Notes: a model not told the origin generated them from the sequence alone. A DNA stretch of 64,000 bases from Branchiostoma belcheri (GCF_001625305.1 NW_017804021.1:31073-95072); one strand, 5' to 3'. Positions 33,232 to 44,938 are shown, numbered from the stretch's first letter. Made by a program: numbers and translations.

Positions 33232-33580
33232 CTTCACGTTACTACAAGAGCAATCTATGGTGCATGGTAACTTACATACCGTGTTTCAAAACAACCTATG
33301 GAAGAAACAAGGTTTTCCCATGCTACGTTATACCAACCACCAGAAGCACAGAAAAGAGCGACGTATCTCTAGCTGTCTCTAAGATGAAAACAACAGTGAA
33401 TGCTGCCTCTGCAGTGCCATAAACCATGTAGAGATAACGCCCCGGTACATGACAGCGCCCACGGTTCGCGGCAGTAATAAATGTCCCTGTGAGCCTTTGT
33501 ACCGCGGGGATGGGAGACAGGCTTCCCCCCGGGACCCACGATAACCCGAGCCTTTGAGCTGTTTGTCCTGCCGCAGAGAG
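33232..33580. other. Intergenic DNA
   Basis: No feature recognised. Confidence 0.55.
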
Positions 33581-33587
33581 ATCCTAC

Positions 33588-34240
33588 ATGATGCCCTTGT
33601 CATACAGCACAAATGCACGGTCTTTTTAGTAAATCCTGTACGGGAAAGGGGGAGGGGGGCTAAGTGAATTAGAAATGATACTGATGAAGTAGAGAAAAGT
33701 GGCACTTTTATGTTTGTACTTACAGTATCTTCTCCTTTCCTCGCTCCACAATGCCCTTGGCATACAGCAAAAATGCACAGTCTTTTGAGTAAATCTGTAC
33801 AGAAAAGGGGGAGGGGTGGGGGCTAAGTGAATTAGAAATGATAATGATGAAGTGGAGACGAATGACACTTTTCTGTTAGTACTTACAGTGTCTTCTCCTT
33901 TCCTACATGATGCCCTTGTCATACAGCAGAAATGTACGGGCTTTTTAGTAAATCCGTACAGGAAAGGGGGAGGGGGGCTAAGTGAATTAGATATGATAGT
34001 GATAAAGTAGAGAAAAGTGGCACTTTTGTGTTAGTACTTACAGTGCCTTCTTTCTTCCATGATTCCTTTGTCATACAGCACAAATGTACGGTCTTTTTAG
34101 TAAATCCTGTACGGGGAAGGGGGGGGGGCTAAGTGAATTAGAAATGATGATAATAATGATGGAGTAGAGAAGGGTGGCACTTTTAGATTTACTTGCAGTG
34201 TCTTCTCCTTTCCTCCATCATGCCCTTGTCTTAGAATCAT
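33588..34240 (-). repeat. About 158-base tandem array, four units plus a fragment
   Basis: Units align at 33591, 33751, 33910, 34062 and a partial unit at 34220. On the minus strand each holds a C/T-rich tract (CCCCCTCCCCC), TTTACTAAAAAG, a CTGTATGACAAGGGCAT core, and CACTGTAAGTAC, which contains an ideal splice donor (the donor is altered in the last partial unit). The core is open in one frame in some units (LYAKGIVERGKEKI, VLYDKGIMEERRH) but not in all, so I call it a repeat, not exons. Confidence 0.8.
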
Positions 34241-34509
34241 ACTGCCTTTTTTAGCTACCACACGCATTTACATACTTTTTCTTTCTGCACGTATTGTCCC
34301 ACCAATAGGCCGTAATAGAAAGGCATACCTTTTTAATGGTAGTTGGTAGGTTTTGCCGTTGGTCGTTCTATTGCAAAGATGCCCTTATATGTAGATTAAA
34401 AGCAGTCCTTAGAGAGATCAGGCTTTATAGGGATGCTAGACTAGAGAGAAGATGATTTCTTGAGCGTGAGGCTAAATGCTGTCTGTTTGGTTCCTAGTTG
34501 ATCATAATT
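34241..34509. other. Intergenic DNA
   Basis: No feature recognised. Confidence 0.55.
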
Positions 34510-34592
34510 TCACTGTACAAAATTCATACTTTACGCACACCTGTGAATGTTCCGTTTCTTCACTTGCATGTACCTTTACGCAAGCTTTCAAT
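34510..34592 (+). mobile_element. TTTACGC hairpin repeat (family A), copy 8, truncated
   Basis: The left end CACTGTACAAAATTC, CTTTACGCACACCTGTGAA and TTTACGCAAGCTTTCA are present. The outer right arm is missing. Confidence 0.65.
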
Positions 34593-35094
34593 CAGTGAAT
34601 AAGATGTGAATCTGAGGAACAAATCCTTCCAGATCAAAAGCTAACCTTGTCTAAATCCTCTTGTAATCCTTCGTATACTCCCATCGTATAGATGCTTTGG
34701 ACTATGTCTTTTGTCTTACCTTTGATGGGGTACCTTGTACTTTCGGGACAAACGATATTTGGACCTATCAATATAATTTTCAGGGCATGGTTTTAGATAT
34801 GAACTGAAAGCATGTGTTCTTCTTAAATTATGAAAAAGGGATTTAAGAAAACTTTTTCAACTTTTCCATGAAACGACTAACCTTGGAATATTGTCTGTGT
34901 GGCTCTGGGAGATACCATGGGTAGGGGTGGGTGGGGGTGTGCATGTACTGTATTGCAGGTTTTCCCATATTTTCTACAGTGTAAAAGTGTTAGGGAGGCC
35001 AATATGACAGGCCATATGAGGCTACTTGTGACAGAGGCTGAACCGTCGGTCAGAAAAAAGTCAACAGTCTCTCAAATCTGTTTAAAGTTAAAAC
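34593..35094. other. Intergenic DNA
   Basis: No feature recognised. Confidence 0.55.
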
Positions 35095-35370
35095 TTTTGA
35101 GAGAGAGAGAGAATGGCTTATTCAACACAACACAAAAAATTCACCTAGAGCTTTCGACTAGTCACTCTGGTCTTCCTCAGTAGACTGACCCAGTGAGGCC
35201 TGTCACGTGGCTTCCTTGAAGTGTGACGTCAACACTGGGTCAAAGGTATCTGGTAGACGATGTCGGCCCCCGTCGCGGTTCAGTGTAGGATGATGGGCCC
35301 TGATGTATATGGCTTCCTTCACCCCTCTCAAGAAATAGTCTTGTTCAGTGTCTAAAATCCTTACAGTGTC
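35095..35370 (-). mobile_element. Penelope-like retroelement 3' fragment
   Basis: The minus strand encodes DYFLRGVKEAIYIRAHHPTL, then NRDGGRHRLPDTFDPVL, and ends at a stop at 35203-35205. This is the characteristic C-terminus of the Penelope-type reverse transcriptase/GIY-YIG endonuclease protein. The following UTR holds GTCGAAAGCTCTAGGTGAA, common downstream of such frames. Only the 3' end is present. Confidence 0.75.
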
Positions 35371-36522
35371 TCTCAAATCCTTCCTTTACTGTCTCTTAAT
35401 CGACTCCTAGCGTGCCGAAGCTGACCAAACAAAATGACCAAGTTCCGATTACGATAAAAGTTTCCAACAAACATTTTTTCTCTCTAGGCGGACTTTTCAA
35501 TTTACTTCCACCGTTTTATGAAGTCACAACGCGGCGACCGCGCCAGGCGCCGACGGCTGTTTGATAGAATGTTTATTGACGTGTAAACCAAAGTTTCCAA
35601 CTACGCGCCTCGCGTCGGCAACAAACGATAAATTCCAGATCACAACGGGGCACGGCTGGCTGGGTTTTACTGCACGTGTAGGGCTAATCATGGAAAAAGT
35701 ACAGATATGGTGGTGTTTACGGGAGATCCACCGGTAGCAGTAAAGTTCCCGTCACACACACACAGCCGAATATGGCCTACCGAACACTGCAGAACTCCCA
35801 CCAACCATAGTTAGGAGTAGGTCGGGAGTAAGGTTGGTTGGTGTTCTTCCAGGTCGGCTACTGTTCGGCTGTGCAATCCAATTATGCAAATGTTTCAAAA
35901 TGTTTAAAACATCCGGGTGTGGACTTGAGGCTTGTTCGGGGGTCAAATTTGACACAAATTTAACTCAAATTTGACTCGACTTGCATAGAAAGGCAGGCGT
36001 GGCCTAAAATATGGTCAGACAGCCAACCTTGTTTGGTTGGTGGTCGGGAGAAGGTTCTGAGTGAGTAATGGGGGCTTAACAACTGAGAGCGAAACTCTGC
36101 TGCGAAAAAAAATCTGACATATAAGATTATGACGTCCTTCTGTGTAGTACAGTTGGTTGTTGCAGTACGTGTTTATTCCAATTGAACTCAGGTAGTGTTT
36201 TGTCAAAGGTTAGTATCTTAATACCAAAGTACCAAACACCGAATACTAGGAAAACTGTTCATGAATGCTCTGATTTATGAAAGATACACTTATCTGGCAC
36301 AGTACCAAAATCAGCAGCACTTTCAGACTTGTAACTGTTTAACTGCCGGTATTCTACCTGCAGGGCGCTTCTGAGTCGGGGGTGTCACGGAATCTGCGGC
36401 TGTCAATCACGGCTCATCTTCCCGATACTTTCCACACGCCCGCGGGAGGAGTCAGGATGTCTTTATCAGTGCAACAAGCTAGCGCTGTGAAGGAAAACAG
36501 TCAATCTCGCCGGTGTCGATGG
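35371..36522. other. Intergenic DNA
   Basis: No supported gene. 35460-35660 is moderately CpG-rich. Confidence 0.55.
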
Positions 36523-36793
36523 CGATGATTACTGTTTTTTTTCTTTTATTCCAACACGTAATGACAAGACATGGTGGCCGCACACTTAAGATTTTTTCAA
36601 CTTATTTTACGTCGCTACCAACGCATAAGACAATACAATACTCGTACTCATTTTTACCTGCGTGAAGTGAGGAAAGTCGTGTAGAGTGCCTTTCCCAATG
36701 GTACAAGATCGGTTGCGTGGCAAGGTTCGAACCCGGGACCTCTTGGTTCTGGGCCGAGGACTCTGCCGTTACGCCACACGATGATTACTGTTT
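36523..36793 (-). mobile_element. tRNA-derived SINE with 15-base target duplication
   Basis: CGATGATTACTGTTT occurs at both ends (36523-36537 and 36779-36793). The tRNA-like head lies at the right end (B box GGTTCGAACC on the minus strand) and the T-rich end at the left. Same family and orientation as the copies at 6450, 18111 and 45568. Confidence 0.9.
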
Positions 36794-37539
36794 GTCATAC
36801 TGCCCGGGCCAAAGTATGAGATTTTTTGCTTTCACTTAAGTTTAATATGATCTTGGATAATATTTTGTGACGGACATCAGATCTTAGTTTCTCTCTATTT
36901 TTCCCTCGTTCCTTCAATCCTCACCTTTCTTTCTTTCTTCTTTGATATCATGTCATGCACAGAAAGTTATTTTCAGTAGGTTTAGGATCCAATCAGAAAG
37001 TTGAACCCCAACTCGTACCGTGTAAAGGCCATGAGAGGCTCCAAATGGGGGTTTAATGGCTCATGTTCGTACACTGCAGCCGTCGGTAATGGCACTTACC
37101 GCGTTACGTCACTTCCACATGTTGACCCTGAAGTTCAACGCGATTGCTCGCCCTCACGCAAGTCGAGAGTTATTCGAGCAGCCCTATTGAAAATGGGATA
37201 TATTGTTCTAGCTATATATAGATGGCTTCCATTCACCTATTTGCGATCTACGAACACTTGTCTATCAAGTGAGGTTCCCTCACAATAGTGCATCTATGGC
37301 TTCTCGTAGTAGCTTTCAATGCTTTTTAGAGTGCTGTAGTGCAGTGTATTGTATTGTATTGTATTATATTCTGTGCTGGAATGGTGCCAATACTAACGCA
37401 GCATTTTTTTGCCGTCGGCTTTAAGCGAAGTGGAAGCGCTCGTCTATTACCTGGATAGCTTACTGCATTGTTTACATTAAGATCAGTAAAAGATCATGAA
37501 GGTTTCTCATAAAGAAACCATGAATAACAATTTTTAAGT
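36794..37539. repeat. Intergenic with GTATT microsatellite
   Basis: (TGTAT)n at about 37350-37372. No gene recognised. Confidence 0.55.
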
Positions 37540-37850
37540 TACAAAGATGACATCTGCAAATAAATGCCTAATTTTAACGTGGTCTGGTCTAACGAACTAC
37601 TGCTCTGTTTATTCAAACATATTCAAATATATGGTGGCCAGCCCCTCCAACACTTGCTACATAATGTAATCCAACAGGACTTTGCGTCTGCTGCAGCACC
37701 AGTTACCATGCATGGTGACAGCCGTGGGGTCCAGGTCATTGACCTTATTTGTTTGGAATGGAACAAGAAGAGATAGAGCAAAAGCAATAGATGTTTTCCT
37801 TCTAAGTACTTCAAGGTAAACATGAAATCAAGTTTGTTTTTGTCTTACTT
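37540..37850 (-). mobile_element. Family B repeat carrying a perfect IR1 element
   Basis: AGGTCATTGACCT at 37733-37745. Shares CTACATAATGTAATCCAACA, GCAGCACCAGTTACCATG and the AATGCCTAATTTTAACGTGG border region with other copies. Confidence 0.75.
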
Positions 37851-37879
37851 ACCTCGGAGACAAGAAACGATATCCACGT

Positions 37880-38228
37880 CCCGTTGTGCCACTATGCCCC
37901 CCAGTGTACCGGTACAGGGGTGTCTGTATAGTACACTGCCAGAAGATGCCCGGTAGCTACATTTGTCTATTGACACTTTACATTAATGGTGTGTCCCTGC
38001 CGGCCGCCGCCGCAGCTGACTCGCGGGGAGGGCTCGATAGGGAATATCGACTGGGCGGGGGAGCGGATCGACACCGGAGCCGGCGGAGAAACACAGCGCC
38101 CCGGGCGGCGTCTGGAGTCAATCTGGTACGACAACAACACCGACAGGGTCGCCTTCAAACTTAACTCTCAAACTGGATCAAGGATAGAGGAGTTAGCTTT
38201 AGGCGGTTCTCTGTGGTTTCTTACCTAG
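37880..38228 (+). other. GC-rich segment with an exon-like frame
   Basis: After a GCCGCCGCCGCAG stretch that could be a splice acceptor, a GC3-rich frame runs about 60 codons (for example GEGSIGNIDWAGERIDTGAG, then LESIWYDNNTDRVAFKL) before entering AT-rich DNA and a stop at 38226. No donor or partner exon is found. It may be a decayed exon, a conserved element or chance. Confidence 0.2.
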
Positions 38229-38261
38229 TCAATCATCATGTGCCTTCATTGCTAAAACAAT

Positions 38262-38530
38262 TAATAACTAGAAAGGTAACATTTGCAAAGCAAATGCACA
38301 ATGTTCACCGTCGCATAATCCGCTCTGTTAATTCTTACTCAAACACATTTATATATTTGGTTACAGAAGTCTAAATCCCTTCTGCTATAAAATTGCAACA
38401 TGATGTAACCCAACACTAGTTACCATGGTGATATACTGGCTGGCCCATTGATCTTTTGTGTTTGGAGGAGAGGAAACTGAGCAAAAACAATATGTTTTCC
38501 TTCGGTAAACATAATAAAACCTTGTTGGTA
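38262..38530 (-). mobile_element. Family B repeat, diverged copy without intact IR1
   Basis: Shares GGTAACATTTGCAAAGCAAA, TTACCATGGTGATA and the CACATTTATATATTTGGT region. The receptor half-sites are decayed (GGCCCATTGATCT). Confidence 0.65.
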
Positions 38531-39058
38531 CGTTTTATGGTGATGAAAAACTTTTTTCGTCTGAAAGGTTTCTGTGAAAAAAAGCGTCATCAGGTGATTT
38601 GAAATTTAACTTGGTGACCTTTCACTTGTCTTGCTCAAGCACTGATATTCACGTACGTTTATGTAAGTAACGTTGTTTTGTTTCAAGTCGTCATTTTGAC
38701 TAACACATCATTATTTCTACCATTGAAAATAAGAATCTATACAGTCATAAGTACAGCCCATGATCTGATATCATCATCATGATTGCAAAAAATAACAGAT
38801 ACGCAAATATATAACCCAGTTGCATACTTAAAGGCAGAATTGAGGTCAAATGGCATTCTTAAAATCAATCACTTGATCTATCGCGCGATCAACTGCTATC
38901 AGTTTATTTATATGGCTTCTTATGTGGATAATTTGGATGCGTCACTTGAAGTAGGGTACGTACCTTCGCGCGTTCTATAAAGTTTTCAGCCTCCCCCCCC
39001 CCCCCACACACACATACACAAAGAAATGTGTTACAAAACCACATAGCACCACACTCAT
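38531..39058. other. Intergenic DNA
   Basis: A C run and a CA microsatellite lie at 38991-39020. No gene. Confidence 0.6.
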
Positions 39059-39061
39059 AAT

Positions 39062-39233
39062 CTCCAAGCAGATCCCTCTCGGTGGCAAAAAGACAGTATC
39101 AAATTGGCCAGTCAGTATCCATTAGCCAGAGAAGGTCCGCGGCCACCGACGTTGGTGGGGATCAGGACAAAAAAAAAACGGCCATATATAAAAAGGTAAC
39201 GATCATTCCCCACAACCTCTGCTTGGAGAGTAC
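39062..39233. mobile_element. Foldback element related to 10446-10640
   Basis: The ends CTCCAAGCAGA and TCTGCTTGGAGAGTA are inverted. The right end is the same terminus as at 10446. The interior is unrelated. Confidence 0.6.
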
Positions 39234-39349
39234 ACACTCAAAGCTACAGAAGGGTCCAAAAAATGAAATTGATGGGTCAACCCTTCTCTATAGTGCTATT
39301 CAGGAAGTGAAGGTGCCAAAGTATGACACCTTACGAGTTTGTTAAAAGC

Positions 39350-39570
39350 TGAAAACACAGCCAATTTTGTTTACATCTGGTATTTTCTGGTGGCACCACA
39401 AACTGAGTGCGCCTCGTGTGGGCTAGCGCTGCTTAAGTACCAACCGGATATGTCAGAAATGTAAGATAATTGTATAAATATATTGAAAATTGCAAATAAA
39501 TTACAATCACAAGAAGATTTTTTAATTAAAATATTTCAATTTTTTGTGCAAAAATGTTACATAATGTTTT
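39350..39570. repeat. Interspersed repeat (family G), copy 2
   Basis: About 80 percent identical by eye to 12400-12630 (GGTGGCACCACAAACTGAG, TGTGCAAAAATGTTACA). Confidence 0.65.
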
Positions 39571-39689
39571 ATTGCAAATCCTAGGGCTAATTGCAATGGG
39601 CTAATAACAGACGAAATATTTGGTATAAGAACGGGCAATTAATACACAGAGAAATACTAATAACTCCTAACAAACTACTGGTAAAAACT

Positions 39690-39975
39690 ACTGGGTTTGA
39701 CTTATTTTTTGAAGACAGAGGAAGACAAAGGATCCCGCTTTTTCTGTAATTTGTGTGTTGTCAGATGTTAAGAGGAGAGTAGTTTTCATTTGTATATGTG
39801 TGAAAGTTAGGGTAGAATTTGGAGGCTACGCCAAAGAGTTCATCTCGTTCATTGCTATAGAGACTACAGTTTGAGATAAAATGAGTTTCGTCTTCCACCA
39901 TATCCAGCGTACAATGTTTGCAGATAATGCTCCCTGTGTAAGGATGCCTGGCATCCAGCAGGCTAGTCTACTCTA
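39690..39975 (-). mobile_element. LINE 3' fragment
   Basis: The minus strand encodes CKHCTLDMVEDETHFISNCS followed by LYSNERDELF, the Cys/His motif at the C-terminus of CR1/L2-like proteins. 5'-truncated. Confidence 0.7.
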
Positions 39976-41531
39976 GACCGACCGGTTGGTTCTGTGTAGC
40001 GGTAATCGAAGGTAGAGCGTGGCAGGCGAGCCGGGGTCGGGGGAAGGGGAACCCGACTGGAGGATTTTATTACGGAGGAACATGCGCAGATGTGAAAGGT
40101 CATCTGCGCCTGGGTTAGCGCGAAAATAAGTTTACTTTTTCAAGCGTTTCCGCTTGGACCATTCCATTCACAAAAATATCAAAAGGTGGGTGACGGAAGA
40201 AAATTCCGGCTTTACTTTCATTCTACCAGTGACATTACGCATTCTACTATCTACTTTCATGTCATAACGTATTCTAGTTTTGTTCATTTAGCATACAACA
40301 TTCATAGATTGTGCATGGAATGATCCCTCACCCCCCTGGTCGAAATCCCGATGTGGTATCGCCCATCTCTAGGTCTATCAGGGCGGCTGGTCCCTCAATT
40401 GTGACAGGATGTGCGGCAATTGACACCCTCGCGTTTGTGCCGTCCAATTTCCCCGGCGCCCATTTCCCCTTCCCCGTGCATTTGGTGTACAGTCAGTCGT
40501 AACCGCCGCGCTCCGATCTTTAATATCACGGCGGCTGGACACAGTATGTTATGGAAATAAATATAATAGTTTTTCTGGCAACGTTGACATTATTGATCCA
40601 ACCTGCTGGGTCGAAGGTCAGGCAAACGATCACAAATGGCTAATAAAGCGCGATGGCGGCGGTGTGCTGATGTTCCCGGCCGGTAGCCTTTACACGGAGA
40701 GGTGTCGATACTTTTCTCGGTCCGTTTGCCTGGCGCTAGGATATGCTTGTGCCTTGAGGATTGAGTACAGGAAAGTGCGGTTTCTGTGGAATCGAGGGAA
40801 AATAATTGCTTTCTGTGCAGTTTACCGTGAAACCGGGCGCTCCCGTGACACAGGTAGGGGGGAAAACCGACCCGGCGAAGGAATGCTACTTACGCGAGTC
40901 CCTTCATGTATATTTGATGACGCCGTTTCCTTTTCGGGGTTTAACTTTTCCTGAAAGCGTCCTTGTTGTTAGCGTTCACTGACTGAGTTTGCAGGGACAC
41001 AAGATATCGCCTTTTCTACGATACTTTTCAGGTTATACCAATGTTCAGTATCCCAATCGACTTTTCCTTGCCACTTCTAACGTCGAAACTTTGTATTTCA
41101 TAGTTGCAGACATCTAACAAAATCTTTGACTGAAATCCAGTCTCCCCCTTTCTACTGAAATTGGACTCGCCCTCTGAAAATCACTCGCATTATGTATTTC
41201 ACACATGGTCGTCGTCCAATTCCCAACCAAGTCAATTTCTGCCTTTAAAACAGCTTCGTTTGCCTCTCACATTACGGCGATCCCCCGGTACCTATTACCG
41301 GCCGGGTCCCATTTTCAAAAGTAAACCTACGTGCGGGAAAAATGAGCGCGGGGATGGTAGACATGGTCTCTATGGTGATATTCGACGCACAGTCTCGCTC
41401 ATTGCCCCACAATCGAAGCACTGTCGCCATCCTTTAGCCGCGTCCGTGACATAATAGTTCTTCATGGCGTTGGCTAAATAAGCAGGACAATTAGATAGGA
41501 CGTACTATAGCCAAGCTGTGCTATAAACAAC
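39976..41531. other. Intergenic, partly CpG-rich
   Basis: 40310-40900 and 41240-41450 are GC-rich with islands such as CACAAATGGCTAATAAAGCG (40631) that look like possible enhancers. No supported gene; frames here are short and unlike proteins. Confidence 0.4.
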
Positions 41532-41648
41532 AGCGAAAAAAATCTTTACGCACACCTTAAAGCATGCGTAAAGCTTCCGTTTTTTCACTAGTGTGTGCCT
41601 TTACGAAAGCTTTAAGGTGTGCTTAAAGATACGATTTCATACAGTGAA
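41532..41648 (+). mobile_element. TTTACGC hairpin repeat (family A), copy 9
   Basis: Well-preserved arms CTTTACGCACACCTTAAAGC and GCTTTAAGGTGTGCTTAAAG. This is among the clearest copies. Confidence 0.85.
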
Positions 41649-41758
41649 ACTCAAGCAGATAGATACAGCTGTGCCATTCCGCTTACACAGCAAGATAATC
41701 TGGCGTGTTTAGCACATGTGATTAACGGTACTGCCCAGTCGTTACTGCCGCTATTACA

Positions 41759-41775
41759 CTGTCCTTGGTGCTGAA
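41759..41775 (-). promoter_or_regulatory. RE1/NRSE-like motif
   Basis: The minus strand TTCAGCACCAAGGACAG is identical to the 15971 motif. It is followed downstream on the + strand by AGTTACGGTG, which also follows the motif in the 15971 array, hinting at common descent. Confidence 0.55.
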
Positions 41776-42057
41776 AACATAGTTACGGTGCCGTCAATAC
41801 GCGCACTGCTGCCAATAGGTTATGAAGTGTCAACTTTAAAATAATAAGCTTGTCTTGTCATCTCAAATACCTTTTTTCTCCATTGTGGGCTTTTCTATAC
41901 TGAAGTTAAGACGGATAATTATGATCTTGCGGTTTTGGCAGGATCGCGCCATTGGCGTATTGTAGTATAGAGTTGCTGGTCAGATATATCCAAGAGGGGA
42001 GAAATGTTGATTCATGTGATGTGCCACCTGAAACTGTTGTGCCGTTATCAACAATGC

Positions 42058-42074
42058 CTGTCCTTGGTGCTGAA
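42058..42074 (-). promoter_or_regulatory. RE1/NRSE-like motif
   Basis: The minus strand TTCAGCACCAAGGACAG, 299 bases from the previous site. It extends with an extra shared GAAAAC(C)AT flank. Confidence 0.55.
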
Positions 42075-43403
42075 AACCATACTGTGTCCACACTACAAAC
42101 AAGAGTACTTCATCTGTCAGTGACAAGGCTGGTCTGTATATGAAGTGACATTTTGACCATTCGAATCCTGATCCAAAATATTGTCATATGATGTAGCAGT
42201 TGTCCTTTCCGTAGTAATTTTAGTATTTTAGTTTCAATAGCTGGGGTGAAAAATGTGTTCGTTTGTTTGCCGTACGTGTCAGTAAAGTTTCGAAAAACAC
42301 TTTGCAATGAAATATTTATATAGCCCACAAACTTCCCCATCTCAAACCAAGCAGGTTTCCGCCAAACTCAGCGCTACCACCGTACGCAGTGATCAGATTT
42401 ACTGCGTGGAGGCTCCAAGCACATAAGTTTTCCCACAGTAATTGTATAGGTCCCTGGTGGCTTCATAACATTTCCAAACAGCGTTTTGGTATAATGTCCG
42501 ACTCTAAAAACCGACACGTAGGTGGGAGGTGATATGGTATCGGGTAGTGATTTAAGTGTGTTTTCGCCGCTTCAGTGACAATGATAGCACGTAATCTGTT
42601 TATTCAAATATGACATGGATGCAAGTCATATTACTCTATGATAACCTTTAACATACAGAGAGGATAGCTCGTGGGAGTAAGGCCACTCTTTCTACGTTCT
42701 AAGAACAATGTTATCTTCTAACAATGAAATCTTCTGATTCGAGAGAGTGAATACGGAAACAATGGGCGGTAGCATGTCAGAACTTCTCATTAAATGGACA
42801 AAAAATGATCTTAATAACACAAAAGAGTTGTAACTAAATCGAAGTACATTGTGGTTGGAATAAACTTTCATCGACACATGTAGAGATAGGGAGCAAGTTG
42901 CACTTACAAATAGACGAATAAGTTATCTGTTACAAATTCATACCCTGTTGAAGTTATTTACTTGGCTACTTGTAAAAGAAAACATTTTTCTATCGGCGAC
43001 ATACATTATTATTGAGGGATTTCGTAGCCTCAAGATCGGCCTCTTTTGCAGCTGACCTGCATACAGATCTATCCTATGGATGTTGTTGCCAAGACTACCC
43101 TTAGGCAAGGCTATGGGGAAACTGTTATGCAGTGTAGGCAAAACTACAGAAATCGCTTTCTTCACGGAAAGGAAAACTAAAACGAGTGTCGAGTGCATCG
43201 CCAAAGAATAACTGTCGTTTCACGTACTAGCTTCAAATTTATTATTTCAGAACTTTTTGTTCTTACAATGTGATCATCATCGGAATTTTATAGAAATCGG
43301 GATAGTTTTCAGGACGATGCCAGTGACAACTGGGAGAAGAAAAGAAATAAAATAGCTGTCAATCTAACAGACAGGTTTGCCTTTTATCTGAAAGTTGATT
43401 GAT
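42075..43403. other. Intergenic; possible LINE debris
   Basis: At about 42720-42870 the minus strand has a frame with FFVHLMRSSDMLP, reminiscent of LINE C-termini but too weak to call. Otherwise nothing. Confidence 0.45.
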
Positions 43404-43550
43404 GAGTTACTGATTCTTTAGATCAGACAGCCCCTGTTTTGTAGAACACTATTCCTATCTACCAAGGCTGTATCCTGAGTTACTGATTCTTTAGAACAGA
43501 CAGCCCTGTTCTGTAGAACACTGTTCCTATCTACCAAGGCTGTACCGGCC
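43404..43550. repeat. 73-base tandem duplication
   Basis: Two units share GAGTTACTGATTCTTTAGA, GTAGAACACT.TTCCTATC and TACCAAGGCTGTA. Confidence 0.85.
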
Positions 43551-44160
43551 GGTACTTCTCTGACAATACTTTTTTCCCAAGTATTCCTCTCGTCCATCGT
43601 TGCCATAAATCTTGGATTTTCTCGCGGTCCTCTGGGCCTGCTACACGGACGAGAAACAGCCGCTCCGCGCCCGTGCGGCGGCCTGGGGGTTTATTTCACA
43701 CTGGTCTCCTGTTTCACCCGGCAAATAAAGAGTCCCGCTTGCGCCTCGGAGGCCGCAGCTCGAGCATTCCTTTGTAGTTTTTGTATTCTCCCAGAGACCA
43801 TTCACTCTCGTAACATACAGGCTTAGCCGGGATTTATGTCGGCGTTGAATGACCAATTCCTGCTTGTCCGAGTCTGTGTGCGGAATGGATAAACAAGCGG
43901 CGAACCACAGGGCTCGAAACGGTTCTCCGTAGGGCAGGTACGGTAGAGAAAATGGAGCTGCTAGAATTCCCTGCTTGCTACTGGACCTTTGTGGCTGACA
44001 CGCGTAATTGAATGTCTTTGATTGATTGATGGTGGTAAAATGAATCGATGGCTGCCAGGCAGACTTTGTACTAAAACTGTCCTCGTGTCAAAAGTAGGTT
44101 CTTTGAGTCTTGTGGCAACTTTTGTTATTATTTCATTCTTTTTAAATGATGTTTCCTAGC
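43551..44160. other. Intergenic DNA
   Basis: 43610-43920 is GC-rich; no gene supported. Confidence 0.55.
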
Positions 44161-44278
44161 TTGCACAACATCTATTCTCTACACACAACTCAACGAACTC
44201 GTAAAGGTTCCGTTTCTTTACCCGTGTGTGTCTTTACGCAAGCTTAAAGGTGTGCTTTAAGTTATGATTTGGGGAAGT
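44161..44278 (+). mobile_element. TTTACGC hairpin repeat (family A), copy 10
   Basis: CGTAAAGGTTCCGTTTCTTT and TTTACGCAAGCTTAAAGGTG are recognisable; the left arm is diverged. Confidence 0.65.
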
Positions 44279-44280
44279 AG

Positions 44281-44399
44281 CACTGCACAAAAACATACTT
44301 TACTCACATCTTAAAGCATGCGGAAAAGTTCCGTTTGTTAACTTTAGTATACCTTTACGAAAGTTTAAGGTGTGGTTAAAGTTGGAGTTTCGTACAGCG
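44281..44399 (+). mobile_element. TTTACGC hairpin repeat (family A), copy 11
   Basis: End CACTGCACAAAA, arms TTTACTCACATCTTAAAGC and TTTACGAAAGTTTAAGGTG. It lies head to tail with copy 10. Confidence 0.75.
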
Positions 44400-44938
44400 G
44401 TTGGTAGTCGCTGGAGTGGATCGTGTAGAGAGTTTTGAGTCTGTGTTGATGGCAGGTCTGTGGTGTGAGACAGAGCCTGTACGTATCACTGGATAGCCAA
44501 GGATAAACTCTAGAGAAGTCTGATCGATAGGACGTGAGGTGGGCAGTGGGCATCATGGATTTTATTACTGCCACGCGGAGCCGCGCTGCCAAGGATGGAG
44601 CTTTCCCTTACTTAGCGCCTCGCCACTGCCAGATCACATGTAACCTGAACTTTAACTTACACACCTATTAAAGTAAGGCCAGCGTATGCAAATGTGTGGA
44701 ACGTAATGCTTTAACAGAATAAGCTAGTCAAACATAACTATGTATGTGTAAACTAGCTAGGTTATCTTTATGGTTGTTTGTATGTCATCTCTATGTGTAT
44801 ATATTCAAGCTTGTGAAGTTTTTATGCCAGAAATAAGGAATGAGTAAATGAACGAATGGAGGAATGAGCGAACAAATGAATGAATGAATGAATGAATGAA
44901 TGCAGGTGACGAAAGCCTTTCCATATTGCATGCCAGCA
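44400..44938. repeat. Intergenic with (AATG)n tail
   Basis: (GAAT)n at 44868-44901, preceded by an AT-rich UTR-like stretch. It could be a LINE 3' end, but no coding motif is visible. Confidence 0.5.

Noticed and set aside
33003-33422. 139-codon + strand frame with internal repeats
   Set aside because: The repetition comes from the 128-base tandem duplication, not from a repeat protein.
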